The notes beneath the pieces are model-generated. The model had not been told where the DNA came from. It worked only from the letters and a program-made list of their open reading frames with translations, and ran no database searches. 64,000 bases of DNA from Marinomonas colpomeniae (GTDB lineage: Bacteria > Pseudomonadota > Gammaproteobacteria > Pseudomonadales > Marinomonadaceae): the NCBI RefSeq assembly GCF_014803385.1, contig NZ_JACYFC010000003.1:434001-498000 (forward strand), given 5' to 3'. Numbering within the stretch: the first letter of the stretch is position 1; each line of letters opens with the position of its first letter. Position numbers and translations under genes: made by a program. Positions 54,264 through 63,657 of the stretch are shown here, one piece after another.

Positions 54264-54430
54264 TTAAAAGTGATAATTAATGATTAGTTCATGTGTTGCG
54301 GCGATTTGGAGAGAACTTAGCGAAGCTACGCGAAGAGCCTGGTTATTTTTTTTTTTACTGTTACTAAGCAAGTATTAACTGAATGCCTAATTAAAATACC
54401 TTGCCTTTTTCATAGTAGATTATAGTTATA

Positions 54431-54466
54431 AAAAAACCTAGCTGATTGGCATTAGCTAGGTTTTTT
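54431..54466. terminator. Bidirectional terminator between yhdP and darP
   Basis: AAAAAACCTAGCT (54431-54443) and AGCTAGGTTTTTT (54454-54466) form a perfect 13-bp stem with a ten-base loop and A/T-runs on both sides. The preceding 170 bases hold an 11-T tract (54346-54356) but no gene that I can support. Confidence 0.92.
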
Positions 54467-54489
54467 TATATATCGCAGTGCAGTGTTAT

Positions 54490-55026
54490 CTAATCTTTTA
54501 ATCCTAATCGTTTTTCTTCTATTTCACGTAAAAGACTAAACAGTTTTTTACGATTAGTTGTCTTACTTTCTTGTGATACTTCTTTTTGGGATTGACGAAT
54601 AAGCTGCCTAAGAAGTTGAATGTCATCTATGTTCGGGTTTTCATCTAGATATTTAGAAAGCGCTTCTTTACTGTTTTCGCCAATTAGTGAATCTCGCTTT
54701 ATCTCAATTTGACGAAAAAGCTTATTGTAAGCTGCAGATGTTGTATCAAGTAAGGCAACTCGTTGCGCTATAGTTTCGTGATCTTCTGTGCGCATCACAC
54801 GACCTATATATTGTAAGTGCCTTCTTTTCGCTTCATTTTGTTTTATGCGGCCAGACTCAATAATGGCATCTTTTAATGTGTCAGACATTTCAATTTTTTT
54901 AAGCTGGTTTTTGCTTAGGCTTAATAGTTTTTTACCAACTTCCTGTAAAGCATCCATTTCACGTTTTATCTGGGATTTGCTTTTAGGGAGTTCTTCGTCA
55001 TTTTCAAGTTGATCAAAGTCTGTCAT
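54490..55026 (-). CDS. darP: DarP/YjgA ribosome-associated protein (DUF615)
   Basis: A 178-residue, highly charged helical protein of the DUF615 family, with PKSKSQIKREMDALQEVGKKLLSLS, RIKQNEAKRRHLQYIGRVMRTED and LRQLIRQSQKEVSQ. DarP/YjgA associates with late 50S assembly intermediates in E. coli. It is the last gene of the minus-strand run, six bases after mgtE, with AGGTTCCC before the ATG. Length is normal. Confidence 0.92.
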   Translation of the reverse strand: MTDFDQLENDEELPKSKSQIKREMDALQEVGKKLLSLSKNQLKKIEMSDTLKDAIIESGRIKQNEAKRRHLQYIGRVMRTEDHETIAQRVALLDTTSAAYNKLFRQIEIKRDSLIGENSKEALSKYLDENPNIDDIQLLRQLIRQSQKEVSQESKTTNRKKLFSLLREIEEKRLGLKD

Positions 55027-55032
55027 GGGAAC

Positions 55033-56385
55033 CTATATTAGAAAAATAGTAGCGAGACCTAGGAAGGAAAGGAACCCAACAACATCGGTCACGGTAGTCA
55101 AAATTACGCTGCCTGCAAGAGCTGGATCGATACCAATTTTTTTTAGCAGAATTGGAAGGAGTGTACCAGTGGTTGCTGCAAATAGCAGATTTATTATAGT
55201 GGCGGCTGCAATGATATAGGCAATCTTTATATTGTCAAACCAAAGGGCCGTTAAGGCTGCTATAACTGTAGCCCACAATACTCCGTTAATAAGCCCTACA
55301 ATGATCTCTCTGTTTAATAGCCAGCGGGTATTGGTAGTGCCAATTTGATTGAGTGCAATGCCTCGAATAACCAGCGTAAGTACCTGAGAGCCTGCTATTC
55401 CGCCCATACTTGCAACAATTGGCATAAGGATGGCGAGAGCAACGACTTGATCTAACGTGTTTTGAAAAAGGCCAATAACATAGGAAGCGATAAATGCCGT
55501 TATTAGGTTTATACCTAGCCAAACAGCACGTCTTTTTGAGGTCTTAATAATAGGCGAAAAGGTATCTTCGTCATCATCTAGGCCAGCCATACTTAACATC
55601 GAATGTTCTGCTTCGTCTCGTATAACATCAACAACATCATCTATGGTGATGCGACCAAGAAGCTTTTTGGTGTTGCTATCAATAACAGGAGCGGAAACCA
55701 AATCCATTTTCTCAAAAAGTTGCGCAACTTCACTTGCAGGTGTTTCGGCGGCAATAGCCGTGAACTCTGTTTCCATTATGTCGCGAACTGTTGCGTTTGT
55801 ATCAGAAATTAATAAATGAGTTAACGGTAGTGTCCCTAATAATTTGTCTGAACGGCTGACAACGAGAAGGCTGTCTGTCATTTCGGGTAGCTTGGTGTGT
55901 CTACGCAAATATCGAAAGACAATATCTACTGTAATGTTCGGACGTATAGTAATAGTGTCCGTATTCATTAAGCCACCGGCAGAATCTTCCGAGTAGCTTA
56001 AGAGTGCTTCGACTCTCATTCTGTCTTGGGCAGACATTGATGCGAGCACTTCTGCTACTACTGTTTCTGGTAGGTGTTGCAGTAAATCGGCTAAATCATC
56101 GCTTTCAAAATGTTCAGATACAGAAATAAGTCGTTCTGTATCCATTTTTTCCATGAATTGAACGGCAATATCTTCGTTTAAGTACTGTAGGACTTCGCCT
56201 TGGTTCTTTGGGTCAATGAGTTCCCAGAGAAGTTTACGCTCTTTTGGAGGGGATGATTCTAATAGTCTAGCAACATCTTGTGCAGGCAATGCTCCATTAA
56301 GTAAATAACGGATTTGCATGGTTGCACCGGAGCCGAGGGATTCGGTTACCGTTTGAAGATGAGTGAGAGTTGTTTTGTCTTGCAT
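55033..56385 (-). CDS. mgtE: Magnesium transporter MgtE
   Basis: A 450-residue Mg2+ channel/transporter. The soluble N domain (about 10-130, with LLESSPPKERKLLWELIDPKNQGEVLQYLNEDIAVQFMEKMD) is followed by two CBS domains (about 133-255, with EDSAGGLMNTDTITIRPN and GRITIDDVVDVIRDEAEHS). Five membrane helices with ASMGGIAGSQVLTLVIRGIALNQ and GIDPALAGSVILTTVTDVVGFLSFLGLA complete the family architecture. It lies seven bases after ptsO on the same strand. No leader riboswitch is visible because it is embedded in the operon. Confidence 0.95.
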   Translation of the reverse strand: MQDKTTLTHLQTVTESLGSGATMQIRYLLNGALPAQDVARLLESSPPKERKLLWELIDPKNQGEVLQYLNEDIAVQFMEKMDTERLISVSEHFESDDLADLLQHLPETVVAEVLASMSAQDRMRVEALLSYSEDSAGGLMNTDTITIRPNITVDIVFRYLRRHTKLPEMTDSLLVVSRSDKLLGTLPLTHLLISDTNATVRDIMETEFTAIAAETPASEVAQLFEKMDLVSAPVIDSNTKKLLGRITIDDVVDVIRDEAEHSMLSMAGLDDDEDTFSPIIKTSKRRAVWLGINLITAFIASYVIGLFQNTLDQVVALAILMPIVASMGGIAGSQVLTLVIRGIALNQIGTTNTRWLLNREIIVGLINGVLWATVIAALTALWFDNIKIAYIIAAATIINLLFAATTGTLLPILLKKIGIDPALAGSVILTTVTDVVGFLSFLGLATIFLI

Positions 56386-56391
56386 AGGGTG

Positions 56392-56661
56392 TTATTCGTC
56401 TTCACCAAAGCGGTTGTTAATTAACTCGACTATAGCTTTAATTGCTTCCTCTTCATCATCACCATTGGTTTTTATATGAATTTGAGTTCCTTTGCCTGCG
56501 GCGAGCATCATCATGGCCATAATGCTTTTCCCATCGACATTACGGCCTTCTTTTTCGATGGTAATATCACAAGAAAAGCGTGATGTAGTTTCGACTAGTT
56601 TACCTGCGGCTCGGGCATGCAAACCAAGTTTGTTGATGATGGTAATAGACTCTTCTCGCAT
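56392..56661 (-). CDS. ptsO: Nitrogen-PTS phosphocarrier NPr
   Basis: HPr-fold phosphocarrier of 89 residues. The active histidine H15 is in KLGLHARAAGKLVETTSRF, and S46 is in DGKSIMAMMMLAAGKGT. It passes phosphate from the PTS-Ntr enzyme I to PtsN. It is encoded nine bases after ptsN, so the two belong to one operon; rapZ, which usually lies between them, is missing. Confidence 0.93.
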   Translation of the reverse strand: MREESITIINKLGLHARAAGKLVETTSRFSCDITIEKEGRNVDGKSIMAMMMLAAGKGTQIHIKTNGDDEEEAIKAIVELINNRFGEDE

Positions 56662-56670
56662 GCTTTTTTC

Positions 56671-57120
56671 CTATATTAATGAGTCGAAAATATTGAATAA
56701 TTCTTCGTTTGTTTGAGCTGTTCTTAGTCTATCTAGTGATTGTGGGGATTGAGCTAATTCAGCAATTTGGGCCAAAGATTCTAAATGCTCATCACATTCG
56801 TGGGGTGGAACAATGAGTGCGAAAATAAGGTCAACAGCCCTTTTGTCAATCGAGTCAAAATCAATTGGGTTCTGGAGTGACATGACGACAATGGCCGTAT
56901 GATTGGCTGATTCTAGTCGACAATGAGGAATGGCTATTCCATTGCCAATACCTGTGCTACCCAATTTTTCTCGACCTAATAGCGCATCATAAACAGCCTC
57001 ATTGTTACAATGTAGTCTATTTGATGCGATTTCCGCTAAATTCTCTAAAACACGTTTTTTGCTAACAATGTCTTGCTTGGCAAGAACAAGTTCCGCTTTT
57101 AATAGTGATTTCAATGGCAT
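56671..57120 (-). CDS. ptsN: Nitrogen regulatory PTS IIA protein PtsN
   Basis: EIIA-Ntr protein of 149 residues with the phosphorylatable H66 in GNGIAIPHCRLES. The rest of the PTS_EIIA_2 domain follows, including VVMSLQNPIDFDSIDKRAVDLIFALIVPPHECDEHLE. It regulates potassium and nitrogen functions through its phosphorylation state (family knowledge). It starts 17 bases after the rpoN stop, leaving no space for hpf, which normally sits there. Confidence 0.94.
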   Translation of the reverse strand: MPLKSLLKAELVLAKQDIVSKKRVLENLAEIASNRLHCNNEAVYDALLGREKLGSTGIGNGIAIPHCRLESANHTAIVVMSLQNPIDFDSIDKRAVDLIFALIVPPHECDEHLESLAQIAELAQSPQSLDRLRTAQTNEELFNIFDSLI

Positions 57121-57137
57121 GGTAAAATAGTATCCGT

Positions 57138-58619
57138 TTAGATCAATCTCTTGCGTTCATTGGACGGCGGAATATTCATCGCCTCTCGGTATTTAGCAAC
57201 AGTGCGTCGAGCAACTTGTATGCCTTGGTCTGCCAAAATAGTTGCCAATTTATTATCGCTTAGTGGTTTTTTTGCGGGTTCATCTGTTACGAGCTTTTTA
57301 ATCATAGCTCGAATTGCAGTTGAAGAGCATTCTCCACCAGATGCAGTATTTACATGGCTTGAGAAAAAATACTTAAGCTCAAAAATTCCTTTTGGTGTGT
57401 GCATATATTTCTGAGTGGTTACTCTTGAAATAGTCGATTCATGCATACCCACTTCTTCTGCAACATCGTGAAGAACCATGGGCTTCATGGCTTCTTCACC
57501 TAGTTCGAAAAAATCAATTTGTCTACTTACAATGCAGCTTGCTACCTTTAAAAGGGTTTCGTTACGGCTTTGAAGGCTTTTCATAAACCATTTAGCTTCT
57601 TGTAACGATGTTTTTATGTAGCTGGCATCTTCTGGCGTAGCTGCTGTGCTGGCCATCGCGGAATAGGTTTCGTTAATTTTAATTGGAGGAAGAGCATCGT
57701 TATTTAACTCAACTTGCCATACGCCGCTGCGTTTTTTTACCGAGACGTCAGGAATGACATAATCTGTGTCGTCTGCGTCAATCACGGAACCTGGTCGTGG
57801 ATTGAGTTGCTGTATTAGCTCAATAACTTCCTTTAGGGCTTCGTCTTTGAGTTTTGTTTTTCTACTTAATTGAGCAAAATCTCTATTACCTAGTAATGGT
57901 AAATAGTGATCGATTAAATTATGCGTGCTTTTATAAAGGGGATGGCTTTGAAAGGCTTCCAGTTGCACTAATAAACAATCTCGTAAATCAATAGAGCATA
58001 CGCCAACAGGATCGAATCTCTGAAGTCTATGTTGAACAGCAACAACTTCTTCTAGATCTAAGTCTTCTAGCTCTATGGAAAGTGATTCCCATATGTCATT
58101 AGGACTAATACTAAGATATCCATCAGGTTGAACACACTCAATCGTGGCGTAAGCGATTTCAATGTCTCTATCTGACATGTGAGTTAAGTTCAATTGCCAA
58201 ATAAGGTGGTCTTGTATGCTTTCTGACGGTGCGTTACGGCTTTCAAAATCACCATCGCCTTCATAGTTGTTACTGTCACTAACTGCGGCGGAGCTTTGGT
58301 AGGTGTCATCCCAGTTACTATCAATAGACAGTTCCTCAGGAATGCTTTCTGTCCATTCTGATTCGACGCGTTCTTCTTCGTTGATATTGTTTTCAACCGG
58401 AGAATCTGAGTCAATGGTACTTTTTGACTCAATACTTGAAGGGGCTTCTATATGAAGTTGTTCATCATCATCCAATTCAAGAAGCGGATTTGATTCAAGG
58501 AATTCGTGTATTTCTTGTTTTAGATCCAACGTAGAAAGCTGCAGCAAACGGATCGCTTGTTGCAGTTGTGGTGTCATGGTCAGTTGTTGACCGAGTTTTA
58601 ATTGTAAAGACTGCTTCAT
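57138..58619 (-). CDS. rpoN: RNA polymerase sigma-54 factor
   Basis: Sigma-54 of 493 residues. The Gln/Leu-rich activator region I (SLQLKLGQQLTMTPQLQQAIRLLQLSTLDLKQEI) is followed by a long acidic region II (about 55-125) and core-binding region III. The HTH and the C-terminal RpoN box (ARRTVAKYRE in ARRTVAKYREAMNIPPS) end the protein. Recognises -24/-12 promoters. Its gene follows lptB by 75 bases on the same strand. Confidence 0.96.
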   Translation of the reverse strand: MKQSLQLKLGQQLTMTPQLQQAIRLLQLSTLDLKQEIHEFLESNPLLELDDDEQLHIEAPSSIESKSTIDSDSPVENNINEEERVESEWTESIPEELSIDSNWDDTYQSSAAVSDSNNYEGDGDFESRNAPSESIQDHLIWQLNLTHMSDRDIEIAYATIECVQPDGYLSISPNDIWESLSIELEDLDLEEVVAVQHRLQRFDPVGVCSIDLRDCLLVQLEAFQSHPLYKSTHNLIDHYLPLLGNRDFAQLSRKTKLKDEALKEVIELIQQLNPRPGSVIDADDTDYVIPDVSVKKRSGVWQVELNNDALPPIKINETYSAMASTAATPEDASYIKTSLQEAKWFMKSLQSRNETLLKVASCIVSRQIDFFELGEEAMKPMVLHDVAEEVGMHESTISRVTTQKYMHTPKGIFELKYFFSSHVNTASGGECSSTAIRAMIKKLVTDEPAKKPLSDNKLATILADQGIQVARRTVAKYREAMNIPPSNERKRLI

Positions 58620-58694
58620 GGAGCAACTCTTTTTATTTGAATGAATTGGAACGAGTTATGCATACTACTCCCTTTCTACAGCAATGATAAGAGG

Positions 58695-59420
58695 TTACAA
58701 GCGGAAGTCATCGCCTAAATAGACCTTTTTTACTTGTTCATTGTTGATGACGGTATCTGCATCGCCGGAGGCAATAATGTATCCGTTACCCACAATGTAA
58801 GCTTTATCACAAATATCTAATGTTTCTCTCACATTATGATCTGTGATAAGAACGCCAATTCCGCTTTCTTGTAAATGCTTAATAATTAGCTTTATGTCAC
58901 CAACAGAAATTGGGTCAACGCCAGCAAAAGGTTCGTCTAAAAGAATGAATTTTGGATTCATGGCTAGCGCTCTTGCTATTTCAACCCGTCGCCTTTCGCC
59001 TCCAGATAAAGCCATCCCAAGATTTTTTCGGATATGAGTAACATTAAATTCTTCTAGTAAATCTTCTAGCCTCGATTTTTGCTGTGCTTTTGTGAGCTCT
59101 TTGCGTGTTTCTAAAATAGCTGAAATGTTGTCTTCAACAGACATTTTTCGAAAAATGGATGCTTCTTGAGGTAAGTAGCCTATGCCCTTTTGCGCGCGAG
59201 TATGCATTGCATTACTGGTTATATCTTGTCCATCAATGAATATTCCGCCAGCATCATTAGTAACCATGCCCACAATCATATAAAAACAAGTTGTTTTTCC
59301 TGCGCCATTAGGGCCAAGCAAACCAACAGCCTGTCCAGACTCAACAGAAATGGAGACATCTTTCACGACCTGTCGCTTTTTATAACTCTTAGCGAGATTT
59401 TTTGCTTCTAGTAAGGCCAT
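58695..59420 (-). CDS. lptB: LptB, ATPase of the lipopolysaccharide exporter
   Basis: Cytoplasmic ATPase of 241 residues that drives LPS extraction by LptFG. Walker A is [18 protein letters not shown], the Q-loop region [18 protein letters not shown], the signature [15 protein letters not shown], Walker [20 protein letters not shown], and the switch [15 protein letters not shown]. The start directly abuts the lptA stop. Length is exactly usual. Confidence 0.96.
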   Translation of the reverse strand: MALLEAKNLAKSYKKRQVVKDVSISVESGQAVGLLGPNGAGKTTCFYMIVGMVTNDAGGIFIDGQDITSNAMHTRAQKGIGYLPQEASIFRKMSVEDNISAILETRKELTKAQQKSRLEDLLEEFNVTHIRKNLGMALSGGERRRVEIARALAMNPKFILLDEPFAGVDPISVGDIKLIIKHLQESGIGVLITDHNVRETLDICDKAYIVGNGYIIASGDADTVINNEQVKKVYLGDDFRL

Positions 59421-59927
59421 TTATTTAGTTGCCTTATCAGCTTGTGGTTGCAGTGTCATAGATACTCGTCCTGTACCTGTTTTTTCTGCGCTAAACGTTC
59501 CATCGTTGATCATATAAGTAATGTGATCAGCAGAAATAGAGTTGTCCATGCGGCTTAAGTATCCGCTGCCTAGGATTTCGAGTTTTGATTCGCTAGTTGA
59601 GTAGTGAATGTCATTTCCTTTGCCGATAACAATATTATTGCTGTCTATTTTTTGGCTGAATTTTGCAGGTGTGCCACTGGCTTCTAAATTACTGAATTTT
59701 CTAGTGTTAATATCTGTGGATACTTTTAAGTATTGAGCTTGGATTTCAATAGAGCCTTGCTTTACGAATACGTTGCCTTTATAAATGGCTTCTCCAATAT
59801 TCTGATCAAAAGACGCTTCATCCGCTTGGATTTCTAGCGGTTGATTTATGTCTTCAGGGAGCGCGTAAGTATAATGGCTAATTGATATTAAGGTGAGTAA
59901 AGCGCTTAAGTTAATGAATCGTTTCAT
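59421..59927 (-). CDS. lptA: LptA, periplasmic LPS bridge protein
   Basis: A 168-residue exported protein with a signal peptide (1-22, ending THYTYA-like HYTYA). The OstA/LptA beta-jellyroll follows: INQPLEIQADEASFDQNIGEAIYKGNVFVKQGSIEIQAQYLKV, then SADHITYMINDGTFSAEKTGTGRVSMTL. It forms the bridge that carries LPS across the periplasm. It overlaps the lptC stop by 17 bases. Confidence 0.94.
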   Translation of the reverse strand: MKRFINLSALLTLISISHYTYALPEDINQPLEIQADEASFDQNIGEAIYKGNVFVKQGSIEIQAQYLKVSTDINTRKFSNLEASGTPAKFSQKIDSNNIVIGKGNDIHYSTSESKLEILGSGYLSRMDNSISADHITYMINDGTFSAEKTGTGRVSMTLQPQADKATK

Positions 59928-60483
59928 AGTTTCCTCTTACAGATCCTGTCATTACAACTTCTTCTGAATTTATATAAGTGGTAATCTCATTAGCAAAGGT
60001 TTCTCCTTGAGTAGTGAGAAGTGTTGCATTTCCATAGCTTGTTAATGATTGATCCTTATCTAAATAATGTACATTATCTGCGCTCAGAATGAGGTCTTCA
60101 GATTGTAGGTACTTTTTAGTCGCGCGGGCGTTTTGAGTTAATAGGATATCATTACTTCCATCATGGATAACCCCTTTATCTGCTGTTGCGCTCCAGCTAC
60201 CGGATTTTGACTTTCGTTTAACCTTAGGTGATTTTAATAATGTTCTGGAATCGGATATATAATGCAATGTTTGTTCTGCATTGAGTGTTTCCATCAATGA
60301 GCCCGTAATATCAAATTTGTTCACGTTTACCTTGGTTATAAAATAGTCTGGAGAGCTGTTTAATGAATTAGCTTCAACAAGATTTTTTTTAGGTGTTGCG
60401 CCATGCCAGAATAAGGCCACACTTAAAGTAAGTATGGCTACAATAACTAGTGGCACTTTGAGTGCTCTCACATATGTAAACAT
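59911..60483 (-). CDS. lptC: LptC, inner-membrane LPS transfer protein
   Basis: Bitopic protein of 190 residues. One helix (about 9-28, LKVPLVIVAILTLSVALFWHG) is followed by the periplasmic LptC jellyroll (YFITKVNVNKFDITGSLMETLNAEQTLHYISDSRTLLKSPKV and later LSADNVHYLDKDQSLTSYGNATLLT). The ATG at 60483 overlaps the yrbG stop by one base (TAATG); a longer frame to 60555 lies inside yrbG and is not used. kdsD and kdsC are absent between yrbG and lptC. Confidence 0.92.
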   Translation of the reverse strand: MFTYVRALKVPLVIVAILTLSVALFWHGATPKKNLVEANSLNSSPDYFITKVNVNKFDITGSLMETLNAEQTLHYISDSRTLLKSPKVKRKSKSGSWSATADKGVIHDGSNDILLTQNARATKKYLQSEDLILSADNVHYLDKDQSLTSYGNATLLTTQGETFANEITTYINSEEVVMTGSVRGNYETIH

Positions 60484-61463
60484 TAAACTGAACCGCTCGT
60501 GCTGACGATGAATAAATAAACGCCATAAGAGGTGAGTAATGGCAACCCGATCCATCTAGGGATGCTATTGTTTTTTGCTTTTTTGAATACATACACAGCA
60601 AGGGCTAAAGCAATAGTTAAACCTAAAACCCAAGGATAGTCTCGGCTTACAACATTTTCATTTATTAATCCCGGTGCAATTAATGCGGGTAGAGGGAGTA
60701 CAGTCGCCAAATTGAATATGTTAGACCCTAAAATATTACCAATAGCAATATCATGATGACCCTTTCTTACGCTGCTTACTGAAGCGGCTAGCTCTGGTAA
60801 ACTTGTTCCTATTGCAACAATGGTTAGACCAATAACAAGTTCACTAACGCCAAGAGCTGTTGCTATGCCAATAGCTCCCCATACAAGGAGTTTAGAACTT
60901 CCAATTAATACGGCCAATCCAATGGCGGCAATCACTAGCGATTTCATTACAGAAGAGCCGTTATCTTCTGGTAGCTCATCTTCGATTTCACTTGCTAGAT
61001 CTTTGTTACCACTTAATAAAAGGCTTAATACAATGATAAAAGCAATAATTAAGATGATGCCGTCCCAAGCACTTAAATTTTGATCGTAAAGTAAGAAACC
61101 TGTTAATGCCGTTATAGCCAAAACAAGTGGTACTTCTTTTGTGGATAGTCCTTTCGCGATAGGTATCGATGAAAAAAGTAGTGTGATTCCGAAAACCAAG
61201 GCAATATTCGCAATATTGGAGCCAAGCACATTCCCTACCGCAATCTCAGGTGCGTTATCAAAAGCGGCAATAGCAGATACAACCATTTCTGGTGCTGACG
61301 TACCAAGTGCAACCAAGGTTATCCCTATAATCATTGGGCTAACGTTAAGTTTTTCTGCAACTAAAGCAGCGTTTTCTATGAATTTGTCAGAGCTAATGAC
61401 CAAAAGAACAAGCCCTATGATTAAGGCGATGGAAAACAACAGCATGATATTTGGATTACTCAA
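60483..61463 (-). CDS. yrbG: YrbG-type Na+/Ca2+ exchanger family protein
   Basis: A 326-residue membrane protein with ten helices in two inverted repeats. The ion-binding alpha repeats are clear: ALGTSAPEMVVSAIAAFDNAPEIAVGNVLGSNIANIALV (about 51-90) and AIGTSLPELAASVSSVRKGHHDIAIGNILGSNIFNLATV (about 217-256). This is the CaCA superfamily; the physiological role of YrbG is not established. First gene of the yrbG-lptCAB-rpoN run, divergent from mlaF with about 150 bases between them, which must hold both promoters. Confidence 0.93.
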   Translation of the reverse strand: MSNPNIMLLFSIALIIGLVLLVISSDKFIENAALVAEKLNVSPMIIGITLVALGTSAPEMVVSAIAAFDNAPEIAVGNVLGSNIANIALVFGITLLFSSIPIAKGLSTKEVPLVLAITALTGFLLYDQNLSAWDGIILIIAFIIVLSLLLSGNKDLASEIEDELPEDNGSSVMKSLVIAAIGLAVLIGSSKLLVWGAIGIATALGVSELVIGLTIVAIGTSLPELAASVSSVRKGHHDIAIGNILGSNIFNLATVLPLPALIAPGLINENVVSRDYPWVLGLTIALALAVYVFKKAKNNSIPRWIGLPLLTSYGVYLFIVSTSGSV

Positions 61464-61614
61464 AGAGATAGGGATTACTATTTAATGAGGTTTGAGGTTG
61501 AAATTCAAGACTTGATCTAAGAAACAAAGAGCATTTGGTTTTGCTTCGATTCTATTTCTCATAGGGTGGTGGTAGTATTCAGTGATATTTGATAGGGATA
61601 AAAAAGGTGTGTCA

Positions 61615-62409
61615 GTGGTAGATACTTATATAAAAGTTCAAAACCTTAGCTTTTTTAGAGGTGGGCGTATCATCTATGAAAATATTTCCCTCTCTATTCC
61701 TCGAGGAAAAATAACCGCTGTTATGGGGCCTAGTGGTACGGGTAAAACGACATTGCTGCGTTTGATCGCTGCACAGCTCGCTCCGGATCAGGGTACTATT
61801 CTTGTTGACGGGGAAAATGTACATGCCTTGTCTCGTTCTAATCTTTACAAAGTGCGAAAAAAAATGGGGATGCTTTTTCAAAGTGGTGCTCTGTTTAGTG
61901 ATATGACGGTTGAGGAAAATGTCGCCTTTCCAATGGAAGAACATACAAGGTTAACTAAGGCTGAAATTCAACATGTTGTTCTTGAAAAGCTCCAAAGTGT
62001 TGGTTTAAGAGGTGCAGCAAAGTTAATGCCTGCAGAGTTATCTGGTGGGATGGCAAGACGTGTTGCTTTGGCTCGAGCCATTGCTCTAGATCCTGAGCTG
62101 GTTATGTATGATGAGCCATTTACAGGGCAAGACCCTATTTCAAAAGGGGTGCTGGTTAAATTAATTCGCCAACTTAATGATTCGGCAAATATTACTTCTG
62201 TTCTAGTTTCTCACGATGTGGAAGAGTCTCTTTCCATTGCTGATCATGTGTGTATTTTAGCGGGTGGAGGCGTTATTGCAGAAGGTTCTGCTGATGAGAT
62301 ACGTGCCTCTAAAGACCCTCAGGTGATTCAGTTCTTAAATGGTGAACCTGACGGCCCTGTTCCTTTTCATTATCCAGAAGAAGATTCTTCCAATAGGTTT
62401 GCATCATGA
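61615..62409 (+). CDS. mlaF: MlaF, ATPase of the Mla phospholipid transport complex
   Basis: ATPase of the MlaFEDB lipid transporter, about 264 residues. Walker A is [34 protein letters not shown] the Q-loop region, [17 protein letters not shown] the signature, and [17 protein letters not shown]alker B. I use GTG 61615 ([13 protein letters not shown]), with AAGG seven bases upstream and the N-terminal spacing normal for the family. An in-frame GTG at 61582 would add 11 residues without ribosome-binding-site support. The stop overlaps mlaE as ATGA. Maintains outer-membrane lipid asymmetry. Confidence 0.93.
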   Translation: MVDTYIKVQNLSFFRGGRIIYENISLSIPRGKITAVMGPSGTGKTTLLRLIAAQLAPDQGTILVDGENVHALSRSNLYKVRKKMGMLFQSGALFSDMTVEENVAFPMEEHTRLTKAEIQHVVLEKLQSVGLRGAAKLMPAELSGGMARRVALARAIALDPELVMYDEPFTGQDPISKGVLVKLIRQLNDSANITSVLVSHDVEESLSIADHVCILAGGGVIAEGSADEIRASKDPQVIQFLNGEPDGPVPFHYPEEDSSNRFAS

Positions 62410-63188
62410 AAACAATTGCGCTTTTAGGTGGAGGTCTTCTAGATTGGTTGGAAGCGGTAGGTAGAGCTGGAATTTTCTTAATTCAAAGTATTGTCAGGGT
62501 GCCTGTTCGTTTTAGCGAGTCAATTAACTTGCTGGTAAAGCAACTTTACTCTGTTGGTGTTCTATCACTTGTTATTGTTATCGTTTCTGGTGCGTTTATT
62601 GGTATGGTGTTGGCGCTACAGGGTTATAGTATTCTTGCTAAATTTGGCTCTGAAGAAGCGGTAGGGCAGTTACTGGCGCTTTCTTTATTGCGAGAGCTTG
62701 CTCCAGTTGTGACTGCTCTTTTGTTTGCCGGTAGAGCGGGCTCCTCTTTAACTGCGGAGATTGGTTTGATGAAGGCCACTGAGCAACTGTCGAGTTTTGA
62801 AATGATGGGAGTGGATCCTTTACGACGTGTGATTGCTCCACGATTTATTGCCGGTGTTATTTGTTTGCCTTTATTGAGTTTGATTTTTTCTGCAACGGGT
62901 ATTGTTGGAGGTTTGGTTGTTTCTGTTGGTTGGCTTGGTGTCAATGATGGCGCCTTCTGGTCATTGATGCAGCAGTCTGTATATTTCGATACGGATATTA
63001 TTAACGGGTTTATCAAAGCGTTATGTTTTGCGGTCGTAGTGACTTGGATTGCCGTCTATCAGGGGTATGAATGCATACCCACTTCTGAAGGAATTGGTAA
63101 GGCAACCACACGTACTGTTGTGTTAGGTTCATTGGCTATTCTGGCGTTGGACTTTGTATTAACCGCCGCCATGTTTGGAGATTTTTAG
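62406..63188 (+). CDS. mlaE: MlaE, permease of the Mla phospholipid transport complex
   Basis: A 260-residue inner-membrane permease of the MlaE/YrbE family. About five to six helices carry [88 protein letters not shown], a highly conserved stretch, and the late [24 protein letters not shown]. It is coupled to mlaF (ATGA), and mlaD starts one base after its stop. Confidence 0.95.
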   Translation: MKTIALLGGGLLDWLEAVGRAGIFLIQSIVRVPVRFSESINLLVKQLYSVGVLSLVIVIVSGAFIGMVLALQGYSILAKFGSEEAVGQLLALSLLRELAPVVTALLFAGRAGSSLTAEIGLMKATEQLSSFEMMGVDPLRRVIAPRFIAGVICLPLLSLIFSATGIVGGLVVSVGWLGVNDGAFWSLMQQSVYFDTDIINGFIKALCFAVVVTWIAVYQGYECIPTSEGIGKATTRTVVLGSLAILALDFVLTAAMFGDF

Positions 63189-63189
63189 A

Positions 63190-63654
63190 ATGAGAAATAA
63201 ACGTACTGAACTGTTTGTTGGGTGTTTTATTGTTTTAGGTGTTTTAGCTTTCGTATATTTGGCCGTTCAGGTAAGTGGCCTTGCTTTTGCGGGTAAGAAA
63301 GACACCTATCAAATAATGGCGCGTTTTGATGATATTGGTGGGCTTACTAGTCGAGCTAAAGTTACTATCGCTGGTGTGGCTGTTGGTAATGTAGAGTCAA
63401 TTTCGTTCGATAAAGAGCTTTACATGGGGCTGGTTAAAATGAATATTAACTCTGATGTTGATAATATTCCGTCTGACAGTTCTGTTGCGATACTAACGAG
63501 TGGTTTGCTAGGTGAAAAATATTTAGGTATTTCAATTGGTGCTGAAGACGACATGCTAACAAACGGCAGTGAACTCTATGATACTCAATCTGCGCTTGTA
63601 TTAGAAACTTTGATTAGTCAATTTCTGTTTAAATCTGATGATTCAGAGGAGTAA
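63190..63654 (+). CDS. mlaD: MlaD, MCE-domain lipid-binding subunit
   Basis: A 154-residue bitopic protein. One N-terminal helix (about 7-28) is followed by an MCE domain (about 38-118, YQIMARFDDIGGLTSRAKVTIAGVAVGNVESISFD and SDSSVAILTSGLLGEKYLGISIGAED) and a short helical tail (TLISQFLF). I use the ATG at 63190 with GGAG nine bases upstream; the in-frame TTG at 63175 lies inside mlaE. It binds phospholipid in a hexameric ring with MlaFEB. Confidence 0.93.
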   Translation: MRNKRTELFVGCFIVLGVLAFVYLAVQVSGLAFAGKKDTYQIMARFDDIGGLTSRAKVTIAGVAVGNVESISFDKELYMGLVKMNINSDVDNIPSDSSVAILTSGLLGEKYLGISIGAEDDMLTNGSELYDTQSALVLETLISQFLFKSDDSEE

Positions 63655-63657
63655 GGT

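Noticed and set aside
54300..54356. GC-richer patch with CTTAGCG/CGCGAAG pairing ahead of an 11-T tract
   Set aside because: The stem has a mismatch and is separated from the T-tract by about ten bases, so it is not a normal terminator; a better one lies at 54431-54466.
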